Shown here piece after piece: positions 11,501 to 19,436 of a stretch of 64,000 bases of DNA. Location of the stretch: assembly GCF_001553785.1 (NCBI RefSeq), contig NZ_LOJP01000001.1:3293382-3357381 (forward strand), read 5' to 3'. How positions within the stretch are numbered: position 1 is the stretch's first letter; each line of letters begins with the position of its first letter. The stretch is from Actinoplanes sp. TFC3. Lineage in GTDB: Bacteria; Actinomycetota; Actinomycetes; Mycobacteriales; Micromonosporaceae. Under the pieces are notes generated by a model. It was not told where the DNA came from. It saw nothing but the letters and a program-made list of their open reading frames with translations, and made no database searches. Position numbers and translations under genes: made by a program.

Positions 11501-12995
11501 TGTCCTGCGGAACGGCCCGCCACTGATGCACGTGCAGGTGGAAGACGTGGGTTTCCTTGACCCCGGCGTGCACGAGCCGCACGCGCGCGGGATCACCCTT
11601 GTACGCCCGGAAGATCGGCGTCACCGGATCGTTGAACAGCCACGAGCTGTGGTGCTGCTCCTCGCCCGCAACGATCTCCAGGAACTCGCCGTCGGCGGTG
11701 CGCCCGATGTGGAACACCTCGCTCAACTCGTCGTCAATCTCGATCTTCACGGCCGCGAAGTCGACGTCGTTGCCCTGCGGCAGCGGCCGGTCCAGGGTCT
11801 GCTCGGCGTAGCGGCGCATCCGGTGCGGCAGCCGGTTGGGCATCGGCTCGGCCCGGTACGACAACGGCATCACGTCGTGCTCGCCGGCCGGATGCAGGCC
11901 GCTGTGCACCTCCGGCTCGTCATGCAGGAACACCGTGAACTCGCGGTGGTGGTGCGGCCCGCCGGTGTGCAGATCGATGTAGTCGCCGGTGTGCTGCGCG
12001 CCGGGCATGATGATGTCCACGTACGGGCCGTCGGCGAAGCCGGTGCCGGTCAGCAGCTCCCCGGTCTCCGGGTCACTCCAGGTGGCCCCGGCCGGTTCGA
12101 CGATGAACGCCCCGAACAGCCCGTGCACGTTGGAACCGGCTTCGGTGCCGCGCACGTCGCCCAGGTCGTTGACCGGCCACACCCCCTCATGCGTGGCTTT
12201 CCAGTGACAGGTCCGGCGTTGCCCGGGGAGTACGGTGCTCGCCTCGTTGCGGCCCACCTGCGCGCCGTCGTTCTCCAGCACCGAGCCCAGCAGGTCACCC
12301 TGCACGTGCAGCCCCACCGCCCGGTCGCGGATCTGGTTCTCGAGGTGCACGTCGACCTGCTGGCCCAGCGCGGCGCGCAGCACCAGCGGGCGTACCACCG
12401 GGATCGGCCGCAGCGGGTTGAACCTGTCGTAGGCCCGGGTGTGCTCGGCGAGGCCCCGCACGTTCTCGCGGTGGTCGTTGAGCAGCAGGCGGCGTACCCG
12501 GGTCACGCTCAGGCCGCTCTCGGTGGCCAGGCGCTGGAACTCGACGTGGTCGCCGGCTTCCAGCTTGCTCAGCCGCTCCTCGATCGCTGTGAGGGTGCTG
12601 GTCAGCGCGTCCTGGTACAGCTCAGCCCACGCCGCGCGGATCACCGGGTCCGGCGAGATCGCGGTGACCTGCCCGCCGGTGATCAGGGCGAGCGCGGCTT
12701 CGACCTCGTCGACGGTCGCCGTGAAGTTCTGCGTCGCGGCCGGGGTGGCCGGGGCCGGGTGTTCGAGCATGCGTTCGTAGCGCCACAGCCCGTCCACGAC
12801 GATCTGCATCCACTGCGAGCGTTCGTGCATGCGCGGCAGGAACTGCTCGTCGTCGTCCCAGCGGGCCTGGGCGAAGTCGAGCAGCGGCTGGTAGGCGCGC
12901 AACGTGTACAGCAGGCCGCCGGGGTCGTGGTCGCCGTCGTTGGTGTAGACGATGGGAAACTGCCGGGCTACGACGTCATAGGTCAGGTCAGGCAT
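8523..12995 (-). CDS. giant multi-cupredoxin multicopper oxidase (MnxG-like)
   Basis: A 1490-residue protein. The start is ATG 12995 with AGGAGA seven bases upstream; a longer open frame to 13658 only shadows the DUF2182 gene. Residues 1-190 are a helical N-terminal region. Several cupredoxin modules follow. Near-canonical copper ligands include HVFHLHVHQW (483-492) and WHCHLYPHFHHGMWG (542-556, with Cys544 as type 1 ligand). Further sites are GLHVHLVKFDV, CFFHDHLLANYRQKHGLF, SHSFVTHGLRW and AHTFTVHGMAW. HLWHLAAMDDLWLGCWG is a degenerate copper site. Length and motif order resemble large bacterial metal oxidases such as MnxG rather than laccase or CotA. No signal peptide is visible. Substrate unproven; it is the main gene of an operon with DUF1326 and DUF2182 proteins. 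Confidence 0.85.
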   Translation of the reverse strand: MPDLTYDVVARQFPIVYTNDGDHDPGGLLYTLRAYQPLLDFAQARWDDDEQFLPRMHERSQWMQIVVDGLWRYERMLEHPAPATPAATQNFTATVDEVEAALALITGGQVTAISPDPVIRAAWAELYQDALTSTLTAIEERLSKLEAGDHVEFQRLATESGLSVTRVRRLLLNDHRENVRGLAEHTRAYDRFNPLRPIPVVRPLVLRAALGQQVDVHLENQIRDRAVGLHVQGDLLGSVLENDGAQVGRNEASTVLPGQRRTCHWKATHEGVWPVNDLGDVRGTEAGSNVHGLFGAFIVEPAGATWSDPETGELLTGTGFADGPYVDIIMPGAQHTGDYIDLHTGGPHHHREFTVFLHDEPEVHSGLHPAGEHDVMPLSYRAEPMPNRLPHRMRRYAEQTLDRPLPQGNDVDFAAVKIEIDDELSEVFHIGRTADGEFLEIVAGEEQHHSSWLFNDPVTPIFRAYKGDPARVRLVHAGVKETHVFHLHVHQWRAVPQDTAAAGTAKGSQLLDSISIGPQTAVTIDPLYGSGSRQHAPGDVIWHCHLYPHFHHGMWGLWRSFDRLVDAVAVTAYPDATPVHPLRPLPGRDPDRRDDRHPGFPWFIDATFPRKSPPVPAVVPELLGGRRRLLRMPLHSATELAAFAPGAVANPQPAQLFVDLDGDAAIWNARAGQPPPRILSYDVRVSADEVPYNNRGWKDDNGHHYQITRVRVDGEDFEPPAGKIEAFFPRANHGDVVEWRLFNELGSIAADGFDLPTPPVECGLHVHLVKFDVLAADGSSTGFNYLAGASCPEAVAAVPHSPDNLPVNVGLHRWVVDEEFGPCFFHDHLLANYRQKHGLFAALIAEPHGSRWLLPDQQSVAWSGPQAVVLPPVDSGIAPFREAGLAVGDFVPLVDATGKPLNPPGELSGDDDPGSMAVNYRCAPLTFRGDDPSQWFASSGTPAAAEEEETEEPETLAAAGTPVETGDPETELIRTYPGERLRLRLVQGSHEESHSFVTHGLRWRREWHNDASVLVNQQTIGISEAFTLDVDDYGIGDHLWHLAAMDDLWLGCWGLVRALTPHESNLEDLPALPGTARAGTLPPRPLTGTGVREYVVRARRIEHEYDGRHLTDPWGLIFEEAGGFVTDDEGNRRAVNVRETREPLVLRARRGEWVKVTLINELLPGEDPLLPEFGVEPEPPRLPLDEDQRTVTPRVSMHPSLLRYDVVSDDGAFVGRNHDGTVAHLQGEEHGHGEAVDPEAAGRVVLRDGPRHDHDENNWREYWWYADEDLAPGSYQEGPGQVCYLQDLADVRNHRHHGLIGALVVEPGDVTAFDPRTGIERWTGGNVLLRNEHGHLVANEQVLLIQDGLRQFVNGNPDLPVRDIVPDDDPEDSGEKGFSYGSAMVHPRDVLRRDTPPTPIWHARVGQTLWLHLAGASDKPRAHTFTVHGMAWEHAPWVPGGPHEGSLSGFTAGSARTMVMQARHRGDHAYRSGAFRWAVENGAWGVIRVQ

Positions 12996-13009
12996 GTGAG
13001 GTCTCCTGG

Positions 13010-13693
13010 TTATACGGCGCCGAGCAGAAACGCGGCGCCGGTGATGATGGCTGCGGCACCCGCGGGGCGTACGAGCACGCGGCCCTGGCGGGTCAGCCGC
13101 TCGGCGGCCATCACGGCGGTGAGCACGGCCATCGCGATCAACGAGCCGGCCCCGCTGACCAGGCCGGTCGTCATGAGCAGCCAGCAGCAGCCGACGCAGG
13201 ACCCGGCGTACACGGCGGCCACCGTGCCGGCTTCCCGCCAGGGCGCCCGCAGGCCGCGCCAGTGCAGCATGGCTATCCCGCGGGGAGTGCGGCACGCGGT
13301 CAGGCAGCGATCCTTCAGCGAGCTGAACTGGTAGGAACCCGCGAGCATCAGCGCCGAGCCGAGCAGCGCGTGCGGGTGCTCCCAGGTCCACGACCAGCTC
13401 GCGACCCACCGGCTCAGCGCCAGGTTCGCCGACACCAGGACGGCCCCCGCGGCCGTCCAGGCACCCAGATAGATGCCCATGGCCAGCGCGACGGTCGCCG
13501 GACGGCCCGGGGTGAACCGGCGGATCAGCTCGAACAGCGGCAGCGCGGCCGGCAGCATCATCGCCACGACCATCACCGCCCAGCCGGCGAGCGCGGGCCC
13601 GATCGCGGCGCCGTGGTGATGGGTGGTCCCGCCGTGCAGCGAGATCATCACCAGCCACGCCACCGCGCCGAGGGCGACCACGAAACCTTTCAT
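13010..13693 (-). CDS. DUF2182 polytopic membrane protein
   Basis: A 227-residue integral membrane protein of the DUF2182 family, sometimes called predicted metal-binding membrane proteins. It opens with one helix, then HGGTTHHHG on the outer side, then MVVAMMLPAALPLFELIRRF, the family hallmark. A Cys-rich stretch (GSCVGCCWLLMTTGL) and KDRCLTACRTPRG follow near the later helices. The ATG (13693) overlaps the DUF1326 stop (ATGA). The stop is 14 bases before the oxidase start. The His and Cys clusters and the neighbouring oxidase suggest a role in metal delivery or membrane anchoring; this is inference. Confidence 0.85.
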   Translation of the reverse strand: MKGFVVALGAVAWLVMISLHGGTTHHHGAAIGPALAGWAVMVVAMMLPAALPLFELIRRFTPGRPATVALAMGIYLGAWTAAGAVLVSANLALSRWVASWSWTWEHPHALLGSALMLAGSYQFSSLKDRCLTACRTPRGIAMLHWRGLRAPWREAGTVAAVYAGSCVGCCWLLMTTGLVSGAGSLIAMAVLTAVMAAERLTRQGRVLVRPAGAAAIITGAAFLLGAV

Positions 13694-14346
13694 CGTGAGG
13701 CGTACTGGAAGCGCCCGCGCATGGCCGAGCGTCCCTCCACGTCGAGGTACGCGCCCGGCAACTCGGGCACCCGCACGGCGAGCACGTCGGTGCGGTGTGC
13801 CACCACCTGGCCGTTGCCGGCCACGCTGAGTTCCTTGCTGAGCGCGGTGCCGGTCAGGGTCAGCGGCTCGTCCTCCCCGGCAAAGGCGGCAGCCGATCCC
13901 GTGACCTCGACACGCCCTGTTCCCGCCACGCTCGCCTGCCCCGGCTTGCCGACGAAGATGTGCCAGCCCGCGTTGTCCGCCGTGATGGCGATAGCGGCGC
14001 GCGCGGTCGTCAGCACCGCGCCGCTGACGTCGGCCAGGCCGGCCAGCAGCCCGTCGAGTTTGCCGCTGAAGCCCGCGGCGAGCAGCTCGAACTGCTCGTC
14101 GGTGGCGGCCTCGGAGACGAACACCGCGGTGCTGGTGGTGCCGGCGCGGCGCCCGCCGCTGTGGGTGGAGACGCTGACCACGTCGAGCCCGCCCACGGCG
14201 ACGCCGTCGATGCGTGCGGTCCCGTCGAGCTGCCAGGCGAACAGGCCGGTGCAGTGGTCCTCGGCGGGCGCGTCGTCGAGCCAGCAGGGGCAGATCAGCG
14301 TGCAGTCGCACGCCTCGGTGAAGACGCCGGAGAGCAGATAGGCCAT
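13690..14346 (-). CDS. DUF1326 protein
   Basis: A 218-residue protein with the DUF1326 signature at its N-terminus, EACDCTLICPCW (Cys13, 15, 19 and 21 region), then DDAPAEDHCTGLFAWQL. The Cys pattern looks like a metal- or thiol-binding site. Biochemical function is unknown for the family, which commonly neighbours DUF2182 genes as it does here. It starts 11 bases after the preceding stop and overlaps the next gene by four bases, so all three are likely one transcript. Confidence 0.85.
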   Translation of the reverse strand: MAYLLSGVFTEACDCTLICPCWLDDAPAEDHCTGLFAWQLDGTARIDGVAVGGLDVVSVSTHSGGRRAGTTSTAVFVSEAATDEQFELLAAGFSGKLDGLLAGLADVSGAVLTTARAAIAITADNAGWHIFVGKPGQASVAGTGRVEVTGSAAAFAGEDEPLTLTGTALSKELSVAGNGQVVAHRTDVLAVRVPELPGAYLDVEGRSAMRGRFQYASR

Positions 14347-14357
14347 GGTTCCGCCCC

Positions 14358-16112
14358 TCAGTTGCGGATCGATACGGGTACGGTCACAGCGCCGCCCCGG
14401 CTGGACGTGATGGTCACGCTCGCCCCGGCCGCCGGGGTGACACCGGCCTCGCCGGGGATGACCGTGCGCCGGATGTCGAACTCGTGCAGCGCGTCGACCG
14501 GCCCGCTGGCGATCTCCACCCCGGCCAGCGCCACGGTGACCCGGTCGGGCAGGGGCGCGGTGGCCGTACCGGTGATGCGCCAGCGGCCCGAGTTCGTGCG
14601 GAATTCCACCAGCGTGGTGGCCAGCGTGTCGGTGCCCGGCCCGGCCGGGTCGACCTGCACGGAGACGCTGTCGGTGTCCACGGCTCCGGCGTTCTGCACG
14701 CTCACCTCGAACTCCACCGCGCCGCCGGCCGGTGCGGTGAACGTGGCAACCGGCTGGTCGGCGCCGGTGAGCGTGACCGGCGCGCCGTCGATCTGCGCCC
14801 AGCTGAAGCTCACCCCGGCGCCGGTGCTGGCCCGGGCGTCCAGGGTCACCAGTTCCCCCGCCGCGGCGAGGCGGTCCGGGCCGGCGGCAGCTCGCACCGG
14901 GTCGCCGGGCGCGGCTGGGCCGGCGACCAGCACGTGGCGGGTGTGCGAGCCGCCGTGCGAGGACACGACCTGCACGGTGGCCGGGGCCGCGCCGAGGCCG
15001 GCGAACATCGCCTTGCCGGCGGTCAGCGGGCCGAGCCCGGTGACCGTGAGCACGGGCACGTCGTCGAGGTCGCTGGACGAGGCCTCGACGGTGAGCTGGC
15101 CCTGGGCGGTGTCGTACGCGGCGACCTCCACGGTGACCGCGTCGGTGACCACCGCCGTGGCAACGCTCGGCGGCTGGTCGGTGGCGTTCACCACGTCCAC
15201 TGTGTCCGGGACGTCCGGCACGTCCGCGCGGACGTGGTAGACGGCGCCGGCCGGGGTGAGCGTGGCGGCTGTGGTGAGGGTGGAGCCGGCGGCGTGCAGG
15301 CTCTGCCCGGGCTCGCTGGTGGCGAACACGTCGACCACGGTGGTGCCGGCCGAGCGGGCGTAGACCGCGCGGGTCACCTCGACCCCCGCGAGGGTGGAGA
15401 TGCGGCCCTGCACGGTGAACAGGTTGGTGAATATCTTGTCCGGGTTCGCCGGGTCATCGGGGTCCGGGCCGGCTCCGGCACCGGCGACCTGCGGGCCCTC
15501 GACGCGCAGGAAGTTGAAACCGAGCGGGCTGCCGGTGATGGTGTGCTCGGTGGCGCCGTCGCCCAGGTAGCCGGCCGGGGCCCCGGTGTCCCAGCGCAGG
15601 AAGGGGGCCACCTCGCCGTCGGTGACCGCGAGGTCGAACAGCCCGGCGCCGGCGCCGATGTCCTCGGTGACGAAGACCCGGCCGTTCTCGTCGGCGGGCA
15701 ACGGGTCGGTCTGGCCGTACGGGTGGGTGAAAGTGTACGACGCGCCGGGGATCCCGCCGTCGAGCCGTACCCGGACGCGGGCGAAGACCTGCTGCTGGCC
15801 GTCGGCCACGGCGCCCGTACCGGCGAAGGCGGCTTCCAGGGCGAGCACCAGGCGGGCCCGTCCGTGGCGGGGCTGACCGCCGACCGGCATCTCGGCCTCG
15901 GCGAGAAAGTAGAACGCTTCGTCCGGGAAGTTGCCGGGGAAGCTGACAGGTGCGAGTGGATCGGGCAGATCGCCCAGGGCTTGGGTGTTCGGGTCGCCCG
16001 GGTCAACGGCCAGCTCGAGCCGCTGCCCGGACGCGTCCTTGTACCAGAGCGGAAAGCCGTTCACCGCGTCGATGGGTCCCCGCGCGGCCAGGTGTTGCGG
16101 ATTGCGTTGCAT
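14358..16112 (-). CDS. 584-residue Ig/PKD-like beta protein heading the oxidase operon
   Basis: First gene of the minus-strand operon. ATG 16112 follows GGAGG by seven bases. No signal peptide or membrane segment is visible. The N-terminal 250 residues (LWYKDASGQRLELAVDPGDP and onward) are unrecognised. Residues about 390-480 read like a PKD/Ig-like module (GPDRLAAAGELVTLDARAST, FSWAQIDGAPVTLTG, ATFTAPAGG), and further beta domains follow to the C-terminus. Cysteines are nearly absent. The context suggests a structural or scaffold partner of the multicopper oxidase, or a protein that binds its product; this is inferred from the operon alone. Confidence 0.65.
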   Translation of the reverse strand: MQRNPQHLAARGPIDAVNGFPLWYKDASGQRLELAVDPGDPNTQALGDLPDPLAPVSFPGNFPDEAFYFLAEAEMPVGGQPRHGRARLVLALEAAFAGTGAVADGQQQVFARVRVRLDGGIPGASYTFTHPYGQTDPLPADENGRVFVTEDIGAGAGLFDLAVTDGEVAPFLRWDTGAPAGYLGDGATEHTITGSPLGFNFLRVEGPQVAGAGAGPDPDDPANPDKIFTNLFTVQGRISTLAGVEVTRAVYARSAGTTVVDVFATSEPGQSLHAAGSTLTTAATLTPAGAVYHVRADVPDVPDTVDVVNATDQPPSVATAVVTDAVTVEVAAYDTAQGQLTVEASSSDLDDVPVLTVTGLGPLTAGKAMFAGLGAAPATVQVVSSHGGSHTRHVLVAGPAAPGDPVRAAAGPDRLAAAGELVTLDARASTGAGVSFSWAQIDGAPVTLTGADQPVATFTAPAGGAVEFEVSVQNAGAVDTDSVSVQVDPAGPGTDTLATTLVEFRTNSGRWRITGTATAPLPDRVTVALAGVEIASGPVDALHEFDIRRTVIPGEAGVTPAAGASVTITSSRGGAVTVPVSIRN

Positions 16113-16337
16113 ACCGGTCCTCCCGTGTCTCTCACCGGTGGGTGCGAGAGGGAGAGCCGGTGATCAAGCACCGAGATACACCCGGGCCGGGCCTTTCAGA
16201 AATGCTCGACCACCCGGAAGGTCTCCAGCTTGGGATCGGCGACGTCGCGCACCAGCATCCCGGCGGCCGGCCCGGAGCGCAGACAGCCGACAACGCCGAC
16301 CGGCGAATCATCCGCCAGGCATTGCCATGGCGTCATT
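16113..16337. other. intergenic region between divergent operons
   Basis: Holds the promoter region of the minus-strand oxidase operon. On the minus strand, about 26 codons ending TGA near 16196 (GMLVRDVADPKLETFRVVEHF-like, frame open only a short way) look protein-like and may be the last scrap of a lost gene. I could not identify the family. Confidence 0.3.
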
Positions 16338-16358
16338 GTGGTGCCATAGTGGTGCCAT
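16338..16358 (+). promoter_or_regulatory. tandem GTGGTGCCAT repeats over the RHH-gene start
   Basis: GTGGTGCCAT occurs at 16338-16347 and again at 16349-16358, an 11-bp period (one helical turn). The second copy contains the start codon's AT. GCCATGGC, a palindrome sharing the GCCAT core, lies just upstream (16324-16331). Ribbon-helix-helix proteins bind short tandem repeats of this kind, so autoregulation by the following gene is likely but inferred. Confidence 0.5.
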
Positions 16359-16866
16359 GAACTTGACCACGTACATCGCCCACCTTCGGGAGGAGCTGGC
16401 GAATGCCGCCGAGCTGGGTGGCCCGGACGCCCGCGCCCTGGCCGAGCGCTTGACTGCCCCGATGGACTCGGCTTTCCGGCTCGCCATGCTGGATGCGTTG
16501 TCCGCAGCGGCTGACGAGATCACCCGCGACCTGGCCCCGGGCTCGGTGGAGCTGCGGTTGCGCGGCGGCGACCCCGGGTTCGTCGTCACCCCTCCCCCGG
16601 CCGAGACGCCGGAGCCGTACAAGGTGCCAGATGACGCCACCGTGGCACCATCGGCTCCCGAGCCGGACGACGGCGCCGTGTCGCGGATCAACTTCCGCCT
16701 GTCCGACCAGTTGAAGAGCCGCATCGAGGAAGCCGCCGGCCGCGAGGGCCTGTCGGTGAACGCCTGGCTCGTGCGCGCCGCCACCGCCGCGGTGCAGCAG
16801 AACCCCCGCCGGCAGACCCCCCGCACTCCCTTCACCGGCCAGCGCTTCACCGGCTGGGCCCGCTGA
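16357..16866 (+). CDS. ribbon-helix-helix (Arc/HicB-like) regulator
   Basis: A 169-residue protein with ATG at 16357. Residues 1-60 are helical and residues about 65-105 are acidic, Pro-rich linker. The C-terminal domain (about 108-145) is a ribbon-helix-helix fold: ISRINFRLSDQLKSRIEEAA-like strand and helix, then EGLSVNAWLVRAATAAV. The family is annotated as HicB-like antitoxin, but no HicA toxin is nearby. It is followed after 27 bases by the DUF4097 gene and an ABC exporter, an arrangement common in actinomycetes. It most likely represses this operon through the repeats at its own start. Confidence 0.8.
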   Translation: MNLTTYIAHLREELANAAELGGPDARALAERLTAPMDSAFRLAMLDALSAAADEITRDLAPGSVELRLRGGDPGFVVTPPPAETPEPYKVPDDATVAPSAPEPDDGAVSRINFRLSDQLKSRIEEAAGREGLSVNAWLVRAATAAVQQNPRRQTPRTPFTGQRFTGWAR

Positions 16867-16893
16867 TCTCCTCGTCCCGGAAAGGATCGCGCC

Positions 16894-17745
16894 ATGCCTG
16901 CCTTCGACACCCTCGAACCCATCGACGTCACCCTTGAGCTCAACGTCGGCGACGTGCGCCTCACCGCCTCCGAGCGCACCGACACCGTCGTCGGCATCCG
17001 CCCGGCCAACCCCGCCTCCGACCGCGACGTGCAGTCCGCCGAGCAGACCCGCGTCGAGTTCGCCGACGGGCGCCTGACTGTGCGCACCCCCCGCCCCCGC
17101 GGGCTCGGCCTGCTCGGCAAGCCCGGCTCGGTCGACGTCGACATCGCCCTGCCCACCGGTTCGCGGCTGCGGCTCAACGCAGCGATCGGCACCGTGCACG
17201 CCACCGGCACGCTCGGCGACACCTTCATCAAGACCGCCACCGGGGCTGTGCAGCTGGAACACACCGGCGCAGTGGAGATCATCACGGCCAGCGGTGCCGT
17301 CACGCTCAGCCAGGCGGCCGGTGACGTGCGGATCAGCACCGCCGACGGGGTGACCGAGCTGAGCGAGGTGCAGGGCTCGGCCGTGGTCAAGAACTCCAAC
17401 GGCGACAGCCGCATCGGCCGGGTCGCGGGCAACCTGAAGATCAGCAACGCCAACGGCAACATCGTCGTGCACTCGGCCGGCGCTGACGTGCACGCCACCA
17501 CGGCCAACGGCAGCATCCGCCTCGACCAGGTCAGCAACGGCTCGGTCAACGTGCAGACCGCCGCGGGCTCGCTGCACGTGGGCGTCACCCCCGGCACCGC
17601 GGCGTACCTCGACCTGAACACCACGTTCGGCAAGGTGCGCAGCGAACTGTCGGCCACCGACGGCCCCGAGCACGGCGAAGGCAGCGTCGAGATCAAGGCA
17701 CGGACCGCGTTCGGCAACATCGACATAGTGCGGGCAGCGGCATGA
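16894..17745 (+). CDS. DUF4097 beta-helix protein
   Basis: A 283-residue protein of the DUF4097 family made of repeating beta-strand units, each about 18-20 residues (for example VTLSQAAGDVRISTADGV, SNGDSRIGRVAGNLKISN, ANGNIVVHSAGADVHATT). These predict a right-handed beta-solenoid. No signal peptide or membrane segment is seen, so it is probably cytoplasmic. GAAAGGA lies upstream of the ATG. Its stop overlaps the ABC ATPase start by four bases, so it is part of the export operon. Its molecular role is unknown. Confidence 0.85.
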   Translation: MPAFDTLEPIDVTLELNVGDVRLTASERTDTVVGIRPANPASDRDVQSAEQTRVEFADGRLTVRTPRPRGLGLLGKPGSVDVDIALPTGSRLRLNAAIGTVHATGTLGDTFIKTATGAVQLEHTGAVEIITASGAVTLSQAAGDVRISTADGVTELSEVQGSAVVKNSNGDSRIGRVAGNLKISNANGNIVVHSAGADVHATTANGSIRLDQVSNGSVNVQTAAGSLHVGVTPGTAAYLDLNTTFGKVRSELSATDGPEHGEGSVEIKARTAFGNIDIVRAAA

Positions 17746-18659
17746 TCGCGGTGCGGGGGCTGCTGAAATCGTACGGGGGAAGGGTCGTGCTGGACGGCAT
17801 CGACCTGGACGTGCCCGCGGGTTCGATCTTCGCCCTGCTCGGCCCCAACGGCGCAGGCAAGACCACAACAGTCAACATCCTGACCACACTGGTACGTCCC
17901 GACGCCGGCCATCTTCGCGTCGCCGGGGCGGACCCGGTCACCGATCCCGACGCGGTGCGCCGCGCCATCGGCGTCACCGGCCAGTTCGCCGCCGTCGACG
18001 GCCTGCTCACCGGCACCGAGAACCTGATCCTGATGGCCGACCTGCACCACCTGGGCCGCCGCGAGGGCCGGCGCCGCGCCACCGAGCTGATCGCCCAGTT
18101 CGACCTCACCGACGCCGCGAACCGCCCGGCCGCCACCTACTCCGGCGGCATGCGGCGGCGCCTGGACATCGCGATGGGCCTGGTCGCCACGCCGCGCATC
18201 GTGTTCCTCGACGAACCCACCACCGGGCTGGACCCGCGCGCCCGGCGGGCCGTCTGGGACACCGTGCGCGCGCTGGCCGCCGCCGGCGTCACCATTCTGC
18301 TCACCACGCAGTACCTGGAGGAGGCCGACCAGCTCGCCGATCGCATCGCGGTGCTGCACGCCGGCCGGATCGTCGCCTCCGGCACCCCCGCCGAGCTCAA
18401 GCGTCTCGTCCCCGGCGGCCACGTCACGCTCACGTTCCTCGACACCGCCGACGTCACCACCGCCGCCCGCGCCCTGGACCTGGGGGCCCCTGGCGACGGC
18501 CTGACGCTGGATGTTCCCAGCGACGGCAGCGTCCACTCGCTGCGCACATTGCTGGCCACGCTCGACTCCACCGGCGTGCAGATCGACGGGCTGAGCGTGC
18601 ACACCCCCGACCTGGACGACGTCTTTCTCGCCCTCACCGCCAAGGAACCGGTGCCATGA
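17742..18659 (+). CDS. DrrA-type ABC transporter ATP-binding protein
   Basis: A 305-residue ATPase of the daunorubicin-resistance (DrrA) class. Walker A is GPNGAGKTTT, the signature is YSGGMRRRLDIAMGL, Walker B is IVFLDEPTTGLDPRAR, and the H-loop region is LLTTQYLEEADQLADR. The C-terminal 80 residues are the DrrA-type regulatory extension. It is coupled by four-base overlaps to the DUF4097 gene upstream and the permease downstream. It powers export of a hydrophobic compound or lipid; the substrate is unknown. Confidence 0.95.
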   Translation: MIAVRGLLKSYGGRVVLDGIDLDVPAGSIFALLGPNGAGKTTTVNILTTLVRPDAGHLRVAGADPVTDPDAVRRAIGVTGQFAAVDGLLTGTENLILMADLHHLGRREGRRRATELIAQFDLTDAANRPAATYSGGMRRRLDIAMGLVATPRIVFLDEPTTGLDPRARRAVWDTVRALAAAGVTILLTTQYLEEADQLADRIAVLHAGRIVASGTPAELKRLVPGGHVTLTFLDTADVTTAARALDLGAPGDGLTLDVPSDGSVHSLRTLLATLDSTGVQIDGLSVHTPDLDDVFLALTAKEPVP

Positions 18660-19432
18660 CCTCGCTCGCGTACGCCGTCCGCGATTCGAACACCATGCTG
18701 CGCCGCAACCTGCGGCACCTGCTGCGCTACCCGTCGCTGACGCTCATGCTGGCCGCCCTGCCGATCATCTTCATGCTGCTGTTCGTGTTCGTCTTCGGCG
18801 CCACGCTGGGCGCCGGGCTGGGCGGCACCCGCGCTGACTACCTGGACTTCGTGGTGCCGGGCATCCTGATGCTGACCATCGGCTCGGGCGCCACCGGCGT
18901 CGCGCTGTCGGTGGCCACCGACATGACCGAGGGCATCGTGGCCCGCTTCCGGACCATGGCCATCGCCCGCGTCTCGATCCTGACCGGCCATGTGCTGGGC
19001 AGCATCATCCAGACCTTCATCGGGCTGGCCCTGGTGCTCGCCGTGGCCCTGGCGATCGGCTACCGCCCGACAGCCAACCCGCTGGCCTGGCTCGGCTTCG
19101 TCGCCCTGGCCGCCGTGGTGACCTTCGCCTTCACCTGGCTGGGCGTGGCCCTGGGCATGGTGGCCAAAACCGTCGAGGAAGCCAGCAACACCCCCATGCC
19201 GCTGACCTTCCTGCCGTTCCTGGGCAGCGGGTTCGTGCCCACCGGCACCATGCCGGCCGGGCTGCGCCAGTTCGCTGACTACCAGCCGTTCACGCCGTTC
19301 ATGGAAGCGATGCGGGCCGCGCTGCACGGCTCGGCACCGGCCACCCACGACCTGCTGTGGTCGCTGGCGTGGTGCACGGTGATCGCGCTCGGCGGCTACC
19401 TGTGGGCCCGGCGCAGCTACAACAAGCTCTGA
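18656..19432 (+). CDS. DrrB-type ABC-2 permease
   Basis: A 258-residue ABC-2 family permease with six predicted membrane helices (starting around residues 28, 63, 104, 138, 170 and 228). MLTIGSGATGVALSVATDM and TEGIVARFRTMAIARVS form the conserved core before helix 3. FVPTGTMPAGLRQFADYQPF is the family's re-entrant loop. It pairs with the ATPase it overlaps to form a DrrAB-like exporter. The operon ends here; a convergent gene begins four bases beyond its stop. Confidence 0.93.
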   Translation: MTSLAYAVRDSNTMLRRNLRHLLRYPSLTLMLAALPIIFMLLFVFVFGATLGAGLGGTRADYLDFVVPGILMLTIGSGATGVALSVATDMTEGIVARFRTMAIARVSILTGHVLGSIIQTFIGLALVLAVALAIGYRPTANPLAWLGFVALAAVVTFAFTWLGVALGMVAKTVEEASNTPMPLTFLPFLGSGFVPTGTMPAGLRQFADYQPFTPFMEAMRAALHGSAPATHDLLWSLAWCTVIALGGYLWARRSYNKL

Positions 19433-19436
19433 GCCC

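Noticed and set aside
10596-13334. Open frame of about 910 codons on the plus strand opposite the multicopper oxidase
   Set aside because: Composition is that of an antisense shadow (His/Arg/Val/Gly-rich, no domain); the minus-strand frame has clear copper motifs and a ribosome-binding site.
12996-13658. N-terminal extension of the oxidase frame to 13658
   Set aside because: It only shadows the DUF2182 gene in another frame; a good ribosome-binding site sits before ATG 12995.
16357-16866. HicAB toxin-antitoxin module
   Set aside because: Only an RHH protein is present; no HicA-like toxin in either direction, and the next genes are an exporter operon.
16308-18602. 764-codon minus-strand frame
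   Set aside because: Antisense shadow of the RHH, DUF4097 and ABC ATPase genes; no family features.
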